Part shown: positions 1-11,525 of the stretch, in pieces | Numbering within the stretch: the first letter of the stretch is position 1 | Layout of the letters: every line of letters starts with the position of its first letter | Assembly: GCA_024114885.1 (NCBI GenBank) | Contig: CP099420.1 | Span: 310,001 to 374,000 of the forward strand | DNA from: Septoria linicola | Taxonomy: Eukaryota; Ascomycota; Dothideomycetes; Mycosphaerellales; Mycosphaerellaceae | DNA: 64,000 nt | Direction of reading: 5' to 3' | The notes under the pieces: generated by a model | Databases searched by the model: none | What the model saw: the letters and a program-made list of their open reading frames with translations, nothing else | Told to the model about the DNA's origin: nothing | Made by a program: the position numbers and the translations under genes

Positions 1-3000
1 CTTGCCCGTGTTGGCAGTATGCCAGCAGCCATACTACCCTCCAGGATTTCCACCAACACCAATTCTGCCATCAAGCTACAGCTATGCGCCTAGTGTTACT
101 CCCAACGTGATGGACAAGACCGCACCCGACGCACAGACAGTCTTTCCCGGATATAAAGCAAGCAATATAGTTGACAACGCGAAAGGCGTGACAGCCGACC
201 TAATGCTCAAAGGGCCACCATGTTCAGCCTATGGAAATGACATTCAAGAGCTGTCACTCGAGGTACAGTACCAGAGTGATCAGCGTCTTGCTGTTCGGAT
301 CTTTCCCAAGCATTTGACTGCAGAGAACAGCTCTCAGTATATTATTCCTAAGGACTACACGCCTCTGTCGAGCCAGGACTCTGGCGCAAACAAGGACAAG
401 AGCGATTTAAAATTTGAATGGAGCAATGAGCCAAGCTTCCAATTCAAGGTCATTCGCAAGAGCTCTAACGACGTGCTCTTCAACACTTTGGCAATAAGAT
501 CGTGTTCGAGGATCAATTTCTGGAGCTTGTCACATCAATGGTGCCGAATTATAACAGCTACGGTCTGGCTGCATATATTCACTCCTTCCGGCTCGGGAAC
601 AATTTCACTCAAGCATTCTGGAATGTCTATAATCTAGACAATGATCAGACGATCGATAGCAATAGCCACGACACACACCCGATGTATCTCGAGACACGAT
701 ATGCTAATGGCACTTCGGCATCTCATGGCGTCTATGCTCGCAATGCGCACGGGCAGGATTGGCTTTTGCAGAATGACAAGTTGAAGTACAGGACTATAGG
801 CGGCAGCTTTGATTTGTACTTTCTTTCTGGTCCAACACCTAGCAAGGTCATTAGTCAATATCATACACAGATCATTGGCACTCCAGGAATGCAGCCATAT
901 TGGGCTCTAGGCTTCCATCAAACGCGCTGGGCCTAATCAAAATTGGACCAATTTGCAGGAAGTGATTGATCTTTATGCTGCCCAGAATATTCAGCTTGAA
1001 AGTGTCATGTGTGATCTCGACTACATGAAGATGTGAGGTTGTACCAATGTACAATTCCGAATGCGGCTAACTATGAACAGGAATCGGGACTTCACGCTTA
1101 GCCCAGGACACTACGATCTCGAGCCAGGCAGAGAGTTCCTGGCCAGGCTGCATGCTAATGGTCAGCACTGGCTGCCTATTCTCAATCCGAACATATACGC
1201 GCCGAATCCGGCCAATGCCTCGGATGCATATCCGACATACGATCGTGGTAAGGAGCTGGACGTGTACATCAAGAACAAAGATGGAGGTATCTACTACGGA
1301 GACATGTGGCCTGGCTTCAGCGCATATGTAGACTTCATTTCACCACACGCCCAACAATTCTGGACGAACGAGTTCCAAGAGTACTACAAGCAAGTCGAGT
1401 TCGATGGATTCTGGTTGGACATCAGTGATCCTACTTCGTTCTGTACTGGTAGCTGTGGCACAGGCCGACTGAACATGAATCCGATCCACGTTCCTTTTGC
1501 TCTTCCTGGCGATCCAGACACTGCGCTTGCTGTGGACTACAGATATCCTGAGGGCTTTGAGATCACGAACGCTACCGAAGGCGCTTCAGCGAGCGCAGCA
1601 GCAGCGTCTCAGTCCGCGGCATATCCTACACCGTTGGTCACACCAACGCCAACTGTTGGCCGTACCATCGCCACGCCTGGAGTAAGGAACCTTACCTTTC
1701 CTCCATACGCGATCAACAACTTTCTTCCTGGACACTCTCTTGTCAAGTCTGTGGTGTCGCCTGATGCTCTGCATGCCGATGGAAGCACCGAACACGAGCT
1801 GCACAACCTCTACGGCCATCTGAGCGGTCGTGTTTCCTACAATGCTCTGACTACGCTATACAATGGCAAGAGGCCATTCTATATCTCGCGTAGCACATTC
1901 GCTGGCTCTGGGACATTCGCAGGACATTGGGGTGGCGATACCAACGCTAAATAGGGCAACATGTAAATGACTATCTTTGCCCTACGTGTCGTTGCGCGAC
2001 GCATTGATGCTGCGATTTCTGGTGCTTGATCGACGCAGAACGAGGCGGAAATTCATGCAAGACCGTGCTAACAATCAATGCCTAGGTACTTCGGCATTGC
2101 TGAAGCTCTCCAAATGTCTATTGCCGGCATCCCATACTTCGGCGTGGAGACCTGCGGATTCAATGGTAACTTGGACATGGAACTCTGCACTCGCTGGATG
2201 CAGCTCAGTGCGTGGTACCCTTTCTACCGCAACCACAATGACATCCCTCAAGAAGCCTACATCTGGGCTACGACTGCAGAGTCAACTAGGAGGATCATGA
2301 ATATCCGATATTCGTTGCTACCATACACCTACACTTTGTTCCACAAAGCCAACACAGCTGGCGAGACAGTCCTGCGAGCACTGGCTTGGGAGTTCCCGAA
2401 CGACCCTTCTCTTGCAGCTGTCGATAATTAGTTCATGTCTGGTCCAGCACTCCTGATCACGCCTGTGCTTGTGCCGCAGGCGACGACTGTGAAGGGAGTC
2501 TTCCCAGGTGTGGCAGAAGACACAATCTGGTACGACTGGTATAATCTCAGCAAAGTCGAAGTCGCTGCTGGCGAGAACAAAACTCTCGATGCACCTCTTC
2601 TCCATCAGCCCATCCATATTCGCGGCGGTCACATCGTACCAACGCAGAAGCCCGGCAACACAACTTCCACATCGCGAAAGAACCCATGGAGCTTGATTGT
2701 CGCACTTGACAAAGACTCCAAAGCCAGCGGCGAGCTATTCATCGACGACGGCATCAGTATCACACAAGAAGCCACGAAGAACGTCAACTTGCACTTCCAA
2801 CACAATGTCCTGTCTGCTAAGGTCAAAGGTCACTACCAAGACGGCAACGCATTAGCGAACGTAACAATCGCCGGCATCAGCTCCGAACCCAAATCCATCC
2901 TAGTCAACTGCAACGGCAAGAAATCTTCAAAGGACGTGAAATGGGATTTGCAAGGCGAAGCTCTATACATCACCGGACTCGGATCCGCCACGAAAGGAGG

Positions 3001-3040
3001 TGTTTGGAGCAATGATCTGACTATTACCTTGCAGAACTGA
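1..3040 (+). pseudogene. GH31 alpha-glucosidase pseudogene (5' end at window edge)
   Basis: Family 31 alpha-glucosidases are secreted enzymes that release glucose from maltose and starch fragments. Recognisable parts are the PYW-type substrate region, the nucleophile block FWLDISDP near 1410-1430, the acid/base block GGDTNAKW near 1930, and the C-terminal beta-sandwich. Two introns remain intact: 1033-1080 and 1963-2085 (branch GCTAAC). The frame is broken four times. There is a 1-nt shift near 490 and another near 930, just after HQTRW. A TAG at 1952-1954 replaces the Trp after NAK, and a TAG at 2429-2431 replaces a Gln before FMSGPALL. Both stops are C:G to T:A changes in CpA context, as RIP (repeat-induced point mutation) produces. 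Only the signal peptide start lies outside the window. Sequencing error could explain one shift but hardly all four lesions. Confidence 0.85.
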
Positions 3041-3463
3041 TGTAGCAATATCGACCGTCTCGCAAGTCGGTGAGTGAGATGGAGGAAGTAGCACGAGCCT
3101 CCTTATAGCGCGGAGCCGGAGTTCATCTCCGTTCCTGGTATTGATGAATTAATGACGCTTTATGATACCTTCCGAAGAACCGCCATGATCGGTTCTCCTT
3201 CTCATCCTTGCTCTTCCACGTTTCCTTGTCACCAAGGATTAGGAACATGCTCTCTGAGTACCGTGAACTCCCTTTCGGTAAGTCTCAGTGTGACGTCCTC
3301 TGCAACACTTTTTTTCTCTGTGAGAGCAATATTGAATCGGGGCAGGCACGGCTCCACTACACTACCTTCGGCAAGCCGAGACCCACAGCAAATCCAGCTT
3401 ACCGGCGCTCTGCTCTGCATATCTGCGCTCGAGCCGCGCGAGCCAAGACCTATGCCTGTGCAA

Positions 3464-4191
3464 ATGGGCAATTCTACCAGTACTCTCATCAACAAGAGTC
3501 CAGGCTCCCACTCCACAAGACGGGAAGTCGAAGACGTGCTTAATCGTCTTGTCGTTCTCTCAGAAGTTAAAGCGACAACACACTACCAGCGGGTGATCAA
3601 GTCCCCCATCGATGCAGATATTCTACCGATTGAAAGAATAGTGAGGAGACTGCATGTTGTGCACTGTGGGATCAAGCAGAATGCAGACGTGGTAAGCAAT
3701 TTGGTGGAGGAGTATCTGGGGCAGTATTTCAAGACTGAGATTGTGAGCACTATCTTTATTTCTATACGACGTTGGCAAAAGCTAACGCGAGATGCCAGCT
3801 TGAAGGCCTCACAGCCATAATATGCCAAACCCTCGACCGCCTCATATCCTCTACCTCTGACAAGAATAGCAGCGAAATGACCAGCTACGCTATCACAATC
3901 GGCAGGAACGGCGGGATTGGCAGAATTGACTGCTACATGTTCTACTACAAATTCCACAGCCCGGATCTGGATGTCATTCTGGAAAATTGCCTGGTCACAT
4001 CGTTGATCGTGTCGAAATGTGATTCTGCCAAATTGCGCGTCGAGGACATGCCATTCCTGGCTGAGGCAGCACATTCTGCGACCTTGCCGGCAGGAAAACA
4101 GGAAGATGCTGAAGCGAGAGTGAAGAAGATTCAGAATATGCTGTTGCATGAGCTGCAGCAGAGTTTCCGGAATAAGTCTGCGCCGCTGTGA
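3464..4191 (+). CDS. Hypothetical protein with MGNS N-terminus, two exons
   Basis: Not recognised. Splicing out 3743-3798 (GT..AG, branch GCTAAC) joins two open frames in phase 0 and gives 223 residues. The chosen start at 3464 gives MGNSTSTLINKS; Gly2 with Ser at position 6-8 resembles an N-myristoylation signal, so membrane attachment is possible. The frame stays open upstream to 3152, so a longer N-terminus cannot be excluded. The C-terminal part is charged and helix-rich, with no transmembrane segment. It ends 14 bases from the 3' end of the convergent P450 gene. The intron and the coherent composition support a real gene; function is unknown. Confidence 0.6.
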
Positions 4192-4205
4192 GGGGGGAGC
4201 TTGTT

Positions 4206-5564
4206 TTACTTGTGAACACGTCTCACGAGCTTCGCACTGTCATATGCGCCACGGCCAGTCTCGAGGGGAATGTCGATGTGGGGCAGATCTCCTCGTCCTT
4301 GGAACTCCCATCGATCTTCGGTGGCCTCGAGAAGAGCACCGGTCAGAAGCGCGATCATCGAGACACCGAACGGCATGGCGACACCCTGGTGTCTCTTTGC
4401 TGGACATCGGAATGGCTTTGCTCCGAAAGGCAGCCATCTTCCATCATCTTCCATGGCTTGGGTGATGCTGGTCCATCGCTCGGGGCGCAAAAGTGCAGCA
4501 TCTTCTCCCCACACTGCAGGATCTCGCTGCATTGCTTCAATGTCAGCTGCAACAGAGTATTGCGTGCCAGCTTCGTCTTGAAAGCGACGATAGACACGTC
4601 TCGTCGGTGGATATAGCCGAAGGACTTCCTTGGCGACCATGATGGCAGATACTGGCTCGTCACTACTCATGAGAGGCTTCTCGAGGCGCTCTCGGGCGGG
4701 AGCCTCGAGAAAGTTCTGCAAGGCTGCCGACCACTTCGCTCTATTCAGGTGTGGCCGAGCATTGATCTCAATGAAGCAGAGAAGTACGACACGCCATAGT
4801 GTTTCATATGCCGGGAGGATGAAGTTTAGCGGATTTGTTGCGCTATCCGAGCCATCCCAGCCTGGAAAAGTCGCCATAAGCGCGGCTTGCATCTCGTCCT
4901 GGCTGGTAGCAGTATCGTCGGCGGCTTGCGTTCCAGGTCGCTCACTCTTCGATGAAAGCCACTGCAGGTTGATTGCACGTGCTAGGATGCGCAGCTTGTT
5001 GTCTGAATCATTGGCATGTGGTGGGACCATATCCTCTGGCTCGATGTCCCAGATCACCTTCCTGACCATCTTCAGAGTGATCAATTGGACGAATTCGCCC
5101 AGCTTGAGACTTGGCTCGTGCGCCTCAAGCTGTGTTCGGACGACGCCTCTGGCGACTGTCGCAAACTCATCCCACTTGTCCTCCTCCACGTACACCAGCG
5201 TTTCAACCTGCTTCCGGAAAGCTGCGGACTCTTCCCTCTCGCTGGTGACGAAAGAGTTGTGAATACCGAAGGCTCTCACGAGTCGCTGATTTGGGACAGC
5301 TCGAGCTTCGAAGATGGTCAAGATATTCTTGATGGAGTATCCTTGAGTATAGAAAGACTTCGCGGCCATGATGTCCAAGCAGGCTTTCGGATCGGAGCTC
5401 TTGATTTTGCTGAGGGGGTCGTGGTCGCATTGAGGTTGTGTCTCCCGGGAAGAGGAGATTCGCAGTGGGGATCTGGGAAGCAGCCATACCAGTGCGACGA
5501 AAGCTGTGGCCCAGAAAAGAGTGCTTGCGGTGATGTAGCTCATATCTTTGGGCATCGCGGGCAT
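4206..5564 (-). CDS. Cytochrome P450 monooxygenase
   Basis: A single-exon 452-residue P450, probably anchored in the ER by the N-terminal hydrophobic stretch at about residues 12-30. P450s insert one oxygen atom from O2 into a substrate with a reductase partner. Visible motifs in order: an I-helix PAYET in place of the usual AGxDT; the K-helix ExxR (E313-R316, followed by LYPP); the PERW block; and the heme-binding loop FGAKPFRCPA with Cys387 as thiolate ligand. The loop differs from the classical FxxGxRxCxG, as in several divergent fungal families. At 452 residues it is somewhat short but has no internal break. No CYP family can be assigned by eye, and no secondary-metabolite backbone enzyme lies nearby. 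Substrate unknown. Confidence 0.9.
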   Translation of the reverse strand: MPAMPKDMSYITASTLFWATAFVALVWLLPRSPLRISSSRETQPQCDHDPLSKIKSSDPKACLDIMAAKSFYTQGYSIKNILTIFEARAVPNQRLVRAFGIHNSFVTSEREESAAFRKQVETLVYVEEDKWDEFATVARGVVRTQLEAHEPSLKLGEFVQLITLKMVRKVIWDIEPEDMVPPHANDSDNKLRILARAINLQWLSSKSERPGTQAADDTATSQDEMQAALMATFPGWDGSDSATNPLNFILPAYETLWRVVLLCFIEINARPHLNRAKWSAALQNFLEAPARERLEKPLMSSDEPVSAIMVAKEVLRLYPPTRRVYRRFQDEAGTQYSVAADIEAMQRDPAVWGEDAALLRPERWTSITQAMEDDGRWLPFGAKPFRCPAKRHQGVAMPFGVSMIALLTGALLEATEDRWEFQGRGDLPHIDIPLETGRGAYDSAKLVRRVHK

Positions 5565-5776
5565 AATGATATCGTTCGTATCATGGGCAGGTTATGCTTC
5601 TGTTGATACCGGTGTCGTGAAGAATATATATCTGGTGCAGCTGCTTCCTTGCCTGAGACATCATGGTATTTGCTGTCTTGAAGAATGATGTGTCTTGCCC
5701 GTCTTTGACTGTGCCTCTCTCCATGATCTGAGACCAGTGTCTTGCTGCCAAGTCGGACTCCAGACCGATCTTGAGA

Positions 5777-6676
5777 TCAGTGTTGTCCTGAGTGTGAGCC
5801 TTCAGATTCTTCCCAAGCAACATCCTCCGGGAAGTCCAATGGAAACTCCAAATAATCCACTACCTCCTCCTTATTCCAAGAAGGTGGTCTTGGCGCAGCC
5901 CTCCTCGCAATCTCTCCCAAAACTCCACATCCATCGCGGAACTGCAAATCCAGCAACGCCAAAACTGCCTGCAACGTGTAATGCGCGTCGTTGCCCGCAC
6001 AGTGCAGGGAAGTCTGTCCCATTGGTATGCTTAGCATGTCGAGCAGATGCCAGAGAGATCCGCATCTTGCGCCGAGGACAGCAGGGAACAGCTTCGTGGT
6101 GTCAACCACGCCGGCGATGGGGAGGTCTTCGATGTAGAGACCTAGGCTGTCGAGGTTGCGGACTTCATTCATGATGCCGTGGGCTACGAGGATGATCTTG
6201 ATTGGTCGACCTGAGGGGTCATGCGCGAGAGATGAGACTTCAGATAAAATTGTGCCGGGAAGCATTTCGTTGGTGATTCTTGTTGTGTTCCCGTGCATGA
6301 ATTTGCGTCTACGGTGATTCTTCAGTGCGAAGTTCGAGGCCCGGGTCGGAAGGCTGGAAGAGTATGATCGTGCAGCAGCGGAGCTTATGCTTGCGAGGCC
6401 GACTTCATTGATACCTTTGTGGATGGTTGTACCTTCAAAGTCCATGGCCAGTAGAACTATATCGGTATCTGGACTGCTAGGGTTCGAGCCGAATGCAGCT
6501 GCGAATTCTTGCAATGATATGTCTCCCGCTTGTTGGTAGGGCATCATACGAACAATTCGGCATACCGCGAAGTTGTTCTTATAAGACTTCCGCAGAGCAC
6601 GCCGCACTGCTTTTGGGCCACCAATCCAGCATTTACGCCAAGCTTGGTAGGAGCCGGGCGCTGGTCTTCTCGTCAT
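5777..6676 (-). CDS. Gfd2/YDR514C-like protein with RNase H-like exonuclease fold
   Basis: A predicted 299-residue protein of the fungal Gfd2/YDR514C C-terminal-domain type, a DEDDh exonuclease-like fold often labelled QDE-2-interacting in filamentous fungi. Visible motifs: MDFEGT (exo I, Asp-Glu), a conserved INEVGLA stretch just after it, a middle NLDSLG-type Asp segment, and a C-terminal H-x-x-GNDAHYTLQAVL block (exo III). ATG at 6676 was chosen. The frame is open to 6805, but the only initiator there is GTG inside a GTGAGT splice-donor-like sequence, suggesting an upstream exon or 5'-UTR intron. Whether the protein is a working nuclease cannot be judged without aligning all four acidic residues. 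Confidence 0.7.
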   Translation of the reverse strand: MTRRPAPGSYQAWRKCWIGGPKAVRRALRKSYKNNFAVCRIVRMMPYQQAGDISLQEFAAAFGSNPSSPDTDIVLLAMDFEGTTIHKGINEVGLASISSAAARSYSSSLPTRASNFALKNHRRRKFMHGNTTRITNEMLPGTILSEVSSLAHDPSGRPIKIILVAHGIMNEVRNLDSLGLYIEDLPIAGVVDTTKLFPAVLGARCGSLWHLLDMLSIPMGQTSLHCAGNDAHYTLQAVLALLDLQFRDGCGVLGEIARRAAPRPPSWNKEEVVDYLEFPLDFPEDVAWEESEGSHSGQH

Positions 6677-7057
6677 CCTGTTCGAAGATAAGTCTGGACT
6701 GCGGCTCGCTGGAGGCACAGAGTCAGCGTGTAATGTGGAGTTATGTAATGATCGTCTGGTAGGGAGATGAGAACCAGTGTAGCATATATGTGGCACGAGA
6801 CTCACTTGTCCTCAATTATTGTCACGATTTAAGGTTTGCTACGATCCACACCCACTTCCTCAGTAGTTCCGCCAAGATCAGTGCCACGTGCCGTAAGGAT
6901 GTCGTGGTCGAAGTCAGAACTCATCGCAAAGGCGTGCGTCGCTCTGAAAGTGACAACGCGGCTGGAACCCACCAAACTCCCCTCAAGGGCTTTGCAGGCC
7001 CGTGTACGGTAGAGCGATCGTTCTTCTAAGAGTCTGAAAGCCTAAGCGCAAGGACTC

Positions 7058-8266
7058 CTAGTATCCTGCAAGTCCAGCTACACCACTTCGCGAATGCTCG
7101 TTCCAGACAACGGCAGTGACATTGCCATCGATCGCGAAACGTGCAATGGGCTCACCAATGAGACCGGTAGCCACGTCACGCTTCAGGATTGCTACAGCTT
7201 GGCTGTTCTGCAGTCCAACAGCAACCAGAGTGCCAGCTGCATTAGTCTCGAAGTGACGAGGATAGCTGCCTCCGGCCGGCCATAGTTGATGAACAGCAGT
7301 CAGGTTGCCGCTCTGGGCAAATTTGAAGGTGCTGATGGAATCAGATTTGCCGATGGCGTTTGGCAGGGTGAAGGAAGTATCGTTGCGATTGGAGATGATC
7401 AGGAAGCGGTTGTCAGGCGAGACCTGGATCTCTGCTGGAGCGTTACGCTGTGGGATGTTGAAGAGGCCAGTGGTGTGAAGGTAGCCGATGTCCTGGAAGG
7501 AAAGACCAGAGCCATCTTGGGAGTACTCCACAGCATAGCCAGTCACGGTGGCGGTGAGCTCGCCAACGAGGTACATGTAGGTGGTGCCGCCAGGGAGATT
7601 GTACGGGTTCCAGAAGGCCACGTGACGAGGACCGGTACCTGGCTCTGTCTTCAGAGGATCAAGTTCCTTGAGCTTAAGATTCTCGACATCCCAGCTGAAC
7701 ACACGAACGAGATCTGCGCCAAGATCTGGTACCAAGATGTACTGACCGGTTGGGTCAACAAATGCCTCGTGTGGGTGAGGAGCGTCCTGGCGCTCTGCAT
7801 CTGCGCCGGGACCTGAGAGCTCGAAGAAGAACTCCTCGTTCAAGGTCACATTGCCATCGGAGGACAATTTGTAAGTCGTGACTGCCGACCCAGCGTAGTG
7901 GGCAAGAACGAGTCCACGCTCACTGACCGATGGATTGCCGTAGACGGCAGCGCTGACTGGTCCGTTTGCTGTGGTAAGGTTGACGATACGTTCCAAGCTA
8001 CCATCTGCGTTGATGGAGAAAGAGGCAAGCGAGCCATTGACTGTGTTGAGGCCTTCGTTCGTGCAGAAGAGTTGGCCTCTAGCGGAATCGATAGTGAGCC
8101 AGGCTGGATTTGGTCCACAACCATCATTGACGGCAGTCTTGTTCAGAGCGTAAGTGCCATTGGTCTCAGTCAGCGACAATGTGGTGATGTTGCCGCTGTA
8201 GTCCGCGACGAAAAGATCCGCAGCTAAAGCAGTCGCGCCCAGCGCGAGGAGTGGCGGGAAACGCAT
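7058..8266 (-). CDS. Secreted lactonase-type seven-bladed beta-propeller protein
   Basis: A 402-residue member of the lactonase/3-carboxymuconate cyclase-like family (Pgl-type beta-propeller). Family members hydrolyse sugar lactones or cyclise muconates; the substrate here is unknown. Evidence is the repeated blade pattern, including LFVADYSGN, GPNPAWLTID, DAPHPHEAFVDPTGQYILVPDLGAD, GPRHVAFW and the C-terminal YPRHFETNAAG block typical of the family. The start at 8266 (MRFPPLLALGATALAA) gives a clean signal peptide. The frame stays open to an ATG at 8389 that would add a second hydrophobic leader from CTT/CTC-rich DNA; the family start makes 8266 more likely. Many N-x-S/T sites fit a secreted glycoprotein. 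Confidence 0.85.
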   Translation of the reverse strand: MRFPPLLALGATALAADLFVADYSGNITTLSLTETNGTYALNKTAVNDGCGPNPAWLTIDSARGQLFCTNEGLNTVNGSLASFSINADGSLERIVNLTTANGPVSAAVYGNPSVSERGLVLAHYAGSAVTTYKLSSDGNVTLNEEFFFELSGPGADAERQDAPHPHEAFVDPTGQYILVPDLGADLVRVFSWDVENLKLKELDPLKTEPGTGPRHVAFWNPYNLPGGTTYMYLVGELTATVTGYAVEYSQDGSGLSFQDIGYLHTTGLFNIPQRNAPAEIQVSPDNRFLIISNRNDTSFTLPNAIGKSDSISTFKFAQSGNLTAVHQLWPAGGSYPRHFETNAAGTLVAVGLQNSQAVAILKRDVATGLIGEPIARFAIDGNVTAVVWNEHSRSGVAGLAGY

Positions 8267-10145
8267 ATCAGTAATCAGTGGTGATGGTATGTACAGGCCG
8301 AGTACTTCTTGATACGCCGTAGCTGCTGTCGATGTTTGTTGCTGGGAGGAGAGAAGAAGAAGAAGAGGGAGCAGAAGTGAGCACGTCACGGTCTAGGTGG
8401 TGCTGCGGCCCTTATGCAGTCGTCTAAGCAAATGTTTGTGTCAGGTCATTGGCGCCTTGGTGAATGCTTCTTGTGGTGAAGAAGCGAAGAGGAACCGACG
8501 TTCGTGAATGCTGAATGCGTCGATGAGGAAGTCGCGCTGCAGCCAGGCAGGCGCGGATCGTGAATGCGGCAAGCAAAAAGACGACTAGAGCACTTCTCCT
8601 GGCGCGAGTGCTGAGAACGGCGCTGATGTGCGCAAACATTTCTTGTCAAAAACAGATGAACCCAAGGATCGTGCCAAGTTGTTGCACAACGACGCGGTGG
8701 AGCCAGAAAATAGAGCTCGGACGTTTCGGGTGCCATCTCGCCGAACCGATTCTGCTTTACTCACAGGGCTGAAACTGTTCACTTGTCCTCCATCGTACAA
8801 CGTAGCGAGACCATCGAGCTGCGACCATGGCGGAAGTGACAGGTTTGGCGTCCCGATGATGGGAATGACTGAAAGATGATGTTTCGAGATGAGAATTGTG
8901 CAACCAACGGGATGGTGGAAGACGCGCCGAGCACCATATACTCACCCATGTCAAAACACCTCCACCTTTCGCTAAGACAGGATAGAGGCACGAGCCCATG
9001 GGGCACTTCTGCCGTGCTGCGACGTCGGCCAACCAAGATGCGCTGCGAATGCAACCTTCCACGCGAGGGCTCGGGTCAGTCGGCGTCTGAAGGGTGACAG
9101 ACCAGGAAGCTCCCCTCGTGCAAAAGGTATTCGAGACTTCGCCTTCCTGAGCCACTGACCGCTGTGAGATTCAAGAAGTTCAGGGACTAGACTGTAGCTT
9201 GTGCCATGGCGACCAGATCTCGGACTGAGCCTTTCAGCTCTGGCAAATGACTTGTCTGTCGAAATGCAAGATTAAGTTTGCACAAACCACAGCAATGACT
9301 TCTCCTCGTCCTGTAGGGCAATTTGCAGATGACTTGGTGTATCAAACAGTTTAGACAGCATCGACAGGCTTGCGAAATTCACTTCTGCTTATCAAGCAGC
9401 ACGATCTGGATCTGACCTTATCTTCTCCACAAGCTGAATCGCAAGGCGATACCCAGGTACTCACCCTTCATCCCAAGTCACAACTTTTCTGTACCAATAC
9501 CTCGACCCCGCCCCATTGACATACCCTAAATCCGATACATCCACTTTCTCTCAGTACCAATCGCCCGGTGGCCACACCCGAAGCTAAGAGCCTCAAATCC
9601 TATGGCAACATAATCGGCAACCGCTCACACTCAACATGAAAGTCATGAGCATAACTGAAAAGTCTCAAGTGACAAAGGGTGATTCGTCGTATGCGTACGA
9701 CGAACTGGTCAGCAAGATACCCCGGTTCTCACATCATCACATTCCTGTAGAAAATTCATCTGCGCCTGAACATTCGAGCCCGTCTCGATAGCCAACGCTG
9801 GTCTCCAGACGCACAAAATACAGCACGAACAGCGCTCTTATTCATAGCGCTCTTATCCATGTCGACGTCGAGACCATTTCCGAACATAAGTCTCAATCGA
9901 GTACTGCACTGCACGCTCTCCAATGCAGGATCCGAGTCGCCGTATACTGCACGATCAGTAGCTCCTGTTCCCTGCTGGCGCTGTTGTTCCACGAGACATG
10001 CTAATTAATTGTGAACAATTGCGTTGCAGCGCTCGTGAGACCCAGAGGAACGTCAAACTCGCCCAGACAATGCCTTGTCCTTTGAGTCACCGTTTCAACT
10101 CTGATCGCATGGCCCTTTCCATCATATCATACACTGGCAGACACT
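8267..10145. other. Intergenic, no supported gene
   Basis: About 1.9 kb with only short overlapping frames of arginine-, serine- and cysteine-rich composition typical of noncoding DNA. No splice-compatible exon series, repeat or RNA gene was seen. The part next to 8266 is presumably the lactonase promoter. Confidence 0.5.
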
Positions 10146-11525
10146 TCAGAGATAAAGAGCAAAGCTCTGCCACGTGGGAGGACTCTCTGATAGCTGTTGT
10201 TCTTGCAATTTCGCTGCTGCTTGAAGTCTTGCTATTTCAGCTTTGGCCTTCGAGGCCGTGACGAGCATGGCTTTGACCACCGGAACTACTGATTTGAAGT
10301 CTGCTCTGCAGTATTCTCTCCGATACGGAGTCGTGGAACTCGGCATCTCAAATGCAGCCGTAGCTGGTAACAAGTCAGATTCAAGAAAGCGCGCAAATTC
10401 GCCGCTGGGATGCTCTAGACATAACCGTTCACAAGCCTGAGCGTTGCTCTTCAACCCTTGGAAGTGATTGGAGTAGTTCAAATGGGCGTAGAGGGACGCG
10501 GTAGAAAGCATGATGTCGGGCTCAGCGCCATGTTTTAGAAATATGCCCAACATTTCTACAGTAGTCTCGTTCAAAACTTGAGGGAGCCCGGAATGGAGAT
10601 GCTCGAGGAAGCGTTGCCAGACCCGGACACCAGCAGGGACTGATAGCAGTTCGTCAAGAAGAGTGATTGGATCGAATATCATTTCAAAGCTCTGGGTACT
10701 ACCAGGACGGTAGGACCCAAAGCTTGCAGAACAATGGACGAGATCTGCGAGCCACCGCTGCCTGGAATGCTCGTTGTTTGCTGCGGGGTTTGCTTTTAGC
10801 ATCAGCTGGAAGAATCGATGTCGACCAGAAAGCAGTGCAAAGCCCATAAATGGCCCGTCGAGCTGCTCATGGTCAATGAGAGTTGCGGCTGCCCCCATTA
10901 CAGGCGGATAATCTGCCAACCAGTGCGAATCGCCGATGATCTGCGCTACGGGCCTACGGCTTTTCCATGCGCATTGAACTCCCCGGCGAGTTCAAGCAAG
11001 GAAGATTCCCTGGATAAGCTCACGTTATTGCCGAAATCTATGAAAGCTCGGGCAGCGGCGTGTAAGCTGTTATTGGACCTACAGAACTTTTCAGCCAGCT
11101 GATGAACGATGGAGCAGAGGGTGAATGAGGGACAGAAGTTGTCTCCTGCAAGCTTCCGTAGGATTCCATCCATGGCCTTCTGCTCCACAAAGTCCTTAAT
11201 CGAGCCATGCGGAAACGATCATGTAGAGCGGCATACATCCTGCGGTCCTCGTCTGATAGTTGTGCATTCCCGGAAAGTACAGACTGTCTAACAATTGGTC
11301 TGGCTAGTCAGCTCATCCACGTTTCAACACTACCCAAGCTTCCTCACCGTGGAAGGTCTTGTCGTTGTGGTACACATTGTTTGTGTTGTTGACCACGCCA
11401 CCATACACATCACCTAAATGCTGCTTGGAACCAGTCCCGGAAGTGATGTTTTGGTATGATCTCGAGGCTTTGTGAAGCACACCGGGCATACAAAGGTCAT
11501 CTTTCGCGAATGCTTTCTTGTCCAT
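10146..11525 (-). pseudogene. Decayed gene, possibly of NLR/ankyrin-type repeat protein
   Basis: A series of protein-like segments on the minus strand that no single frame joins. It starts at an ATG (11525) with MDKKAFAKDD and a segment YQNITSGTG...HLGDVYGG, similar in style to Gly-rich linker motifs before NACHT-type domains. A possible 50-nt intron (about 11286-11338) leads to SVLSGNAQLSDEDRRMYAALH. A frame break near 11200 leads to IKDFVEQKAMDGILRKLAG and AARAFIDFGNNVSLS. A second break near 10950 leads to the last long segment, containing MLGIFLKHGAEPDIM (ankyrin-like) and a C-terminal coiled-coil stretch. At the second break CTACGG occurs twice, 8 bp apart (10946 and 10954); removing 8 bp would restore the frame. 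Family assignment is tentative; unrecognised introns are the alternative. Confidence 0.4.

Noticed and set aside
1497..1819. Small frames on both strands within the GH31 region
   Set aside because: They overlap the conserved alpha-glucosidase translation and have no independent support.
4630..5606. Long plus-strand frames across the P450
   Set aside because: Antisense shadows of the P450 coding strand, whose heme, ExxR and PERW motifs are clear.
8757..9155. 132-codon minus-strand frame in the 8.3-10.1 kb gap
   Set aside because: Ser/Arg/Trp-rich composition, no splice partners or motifs; regarded as chance.
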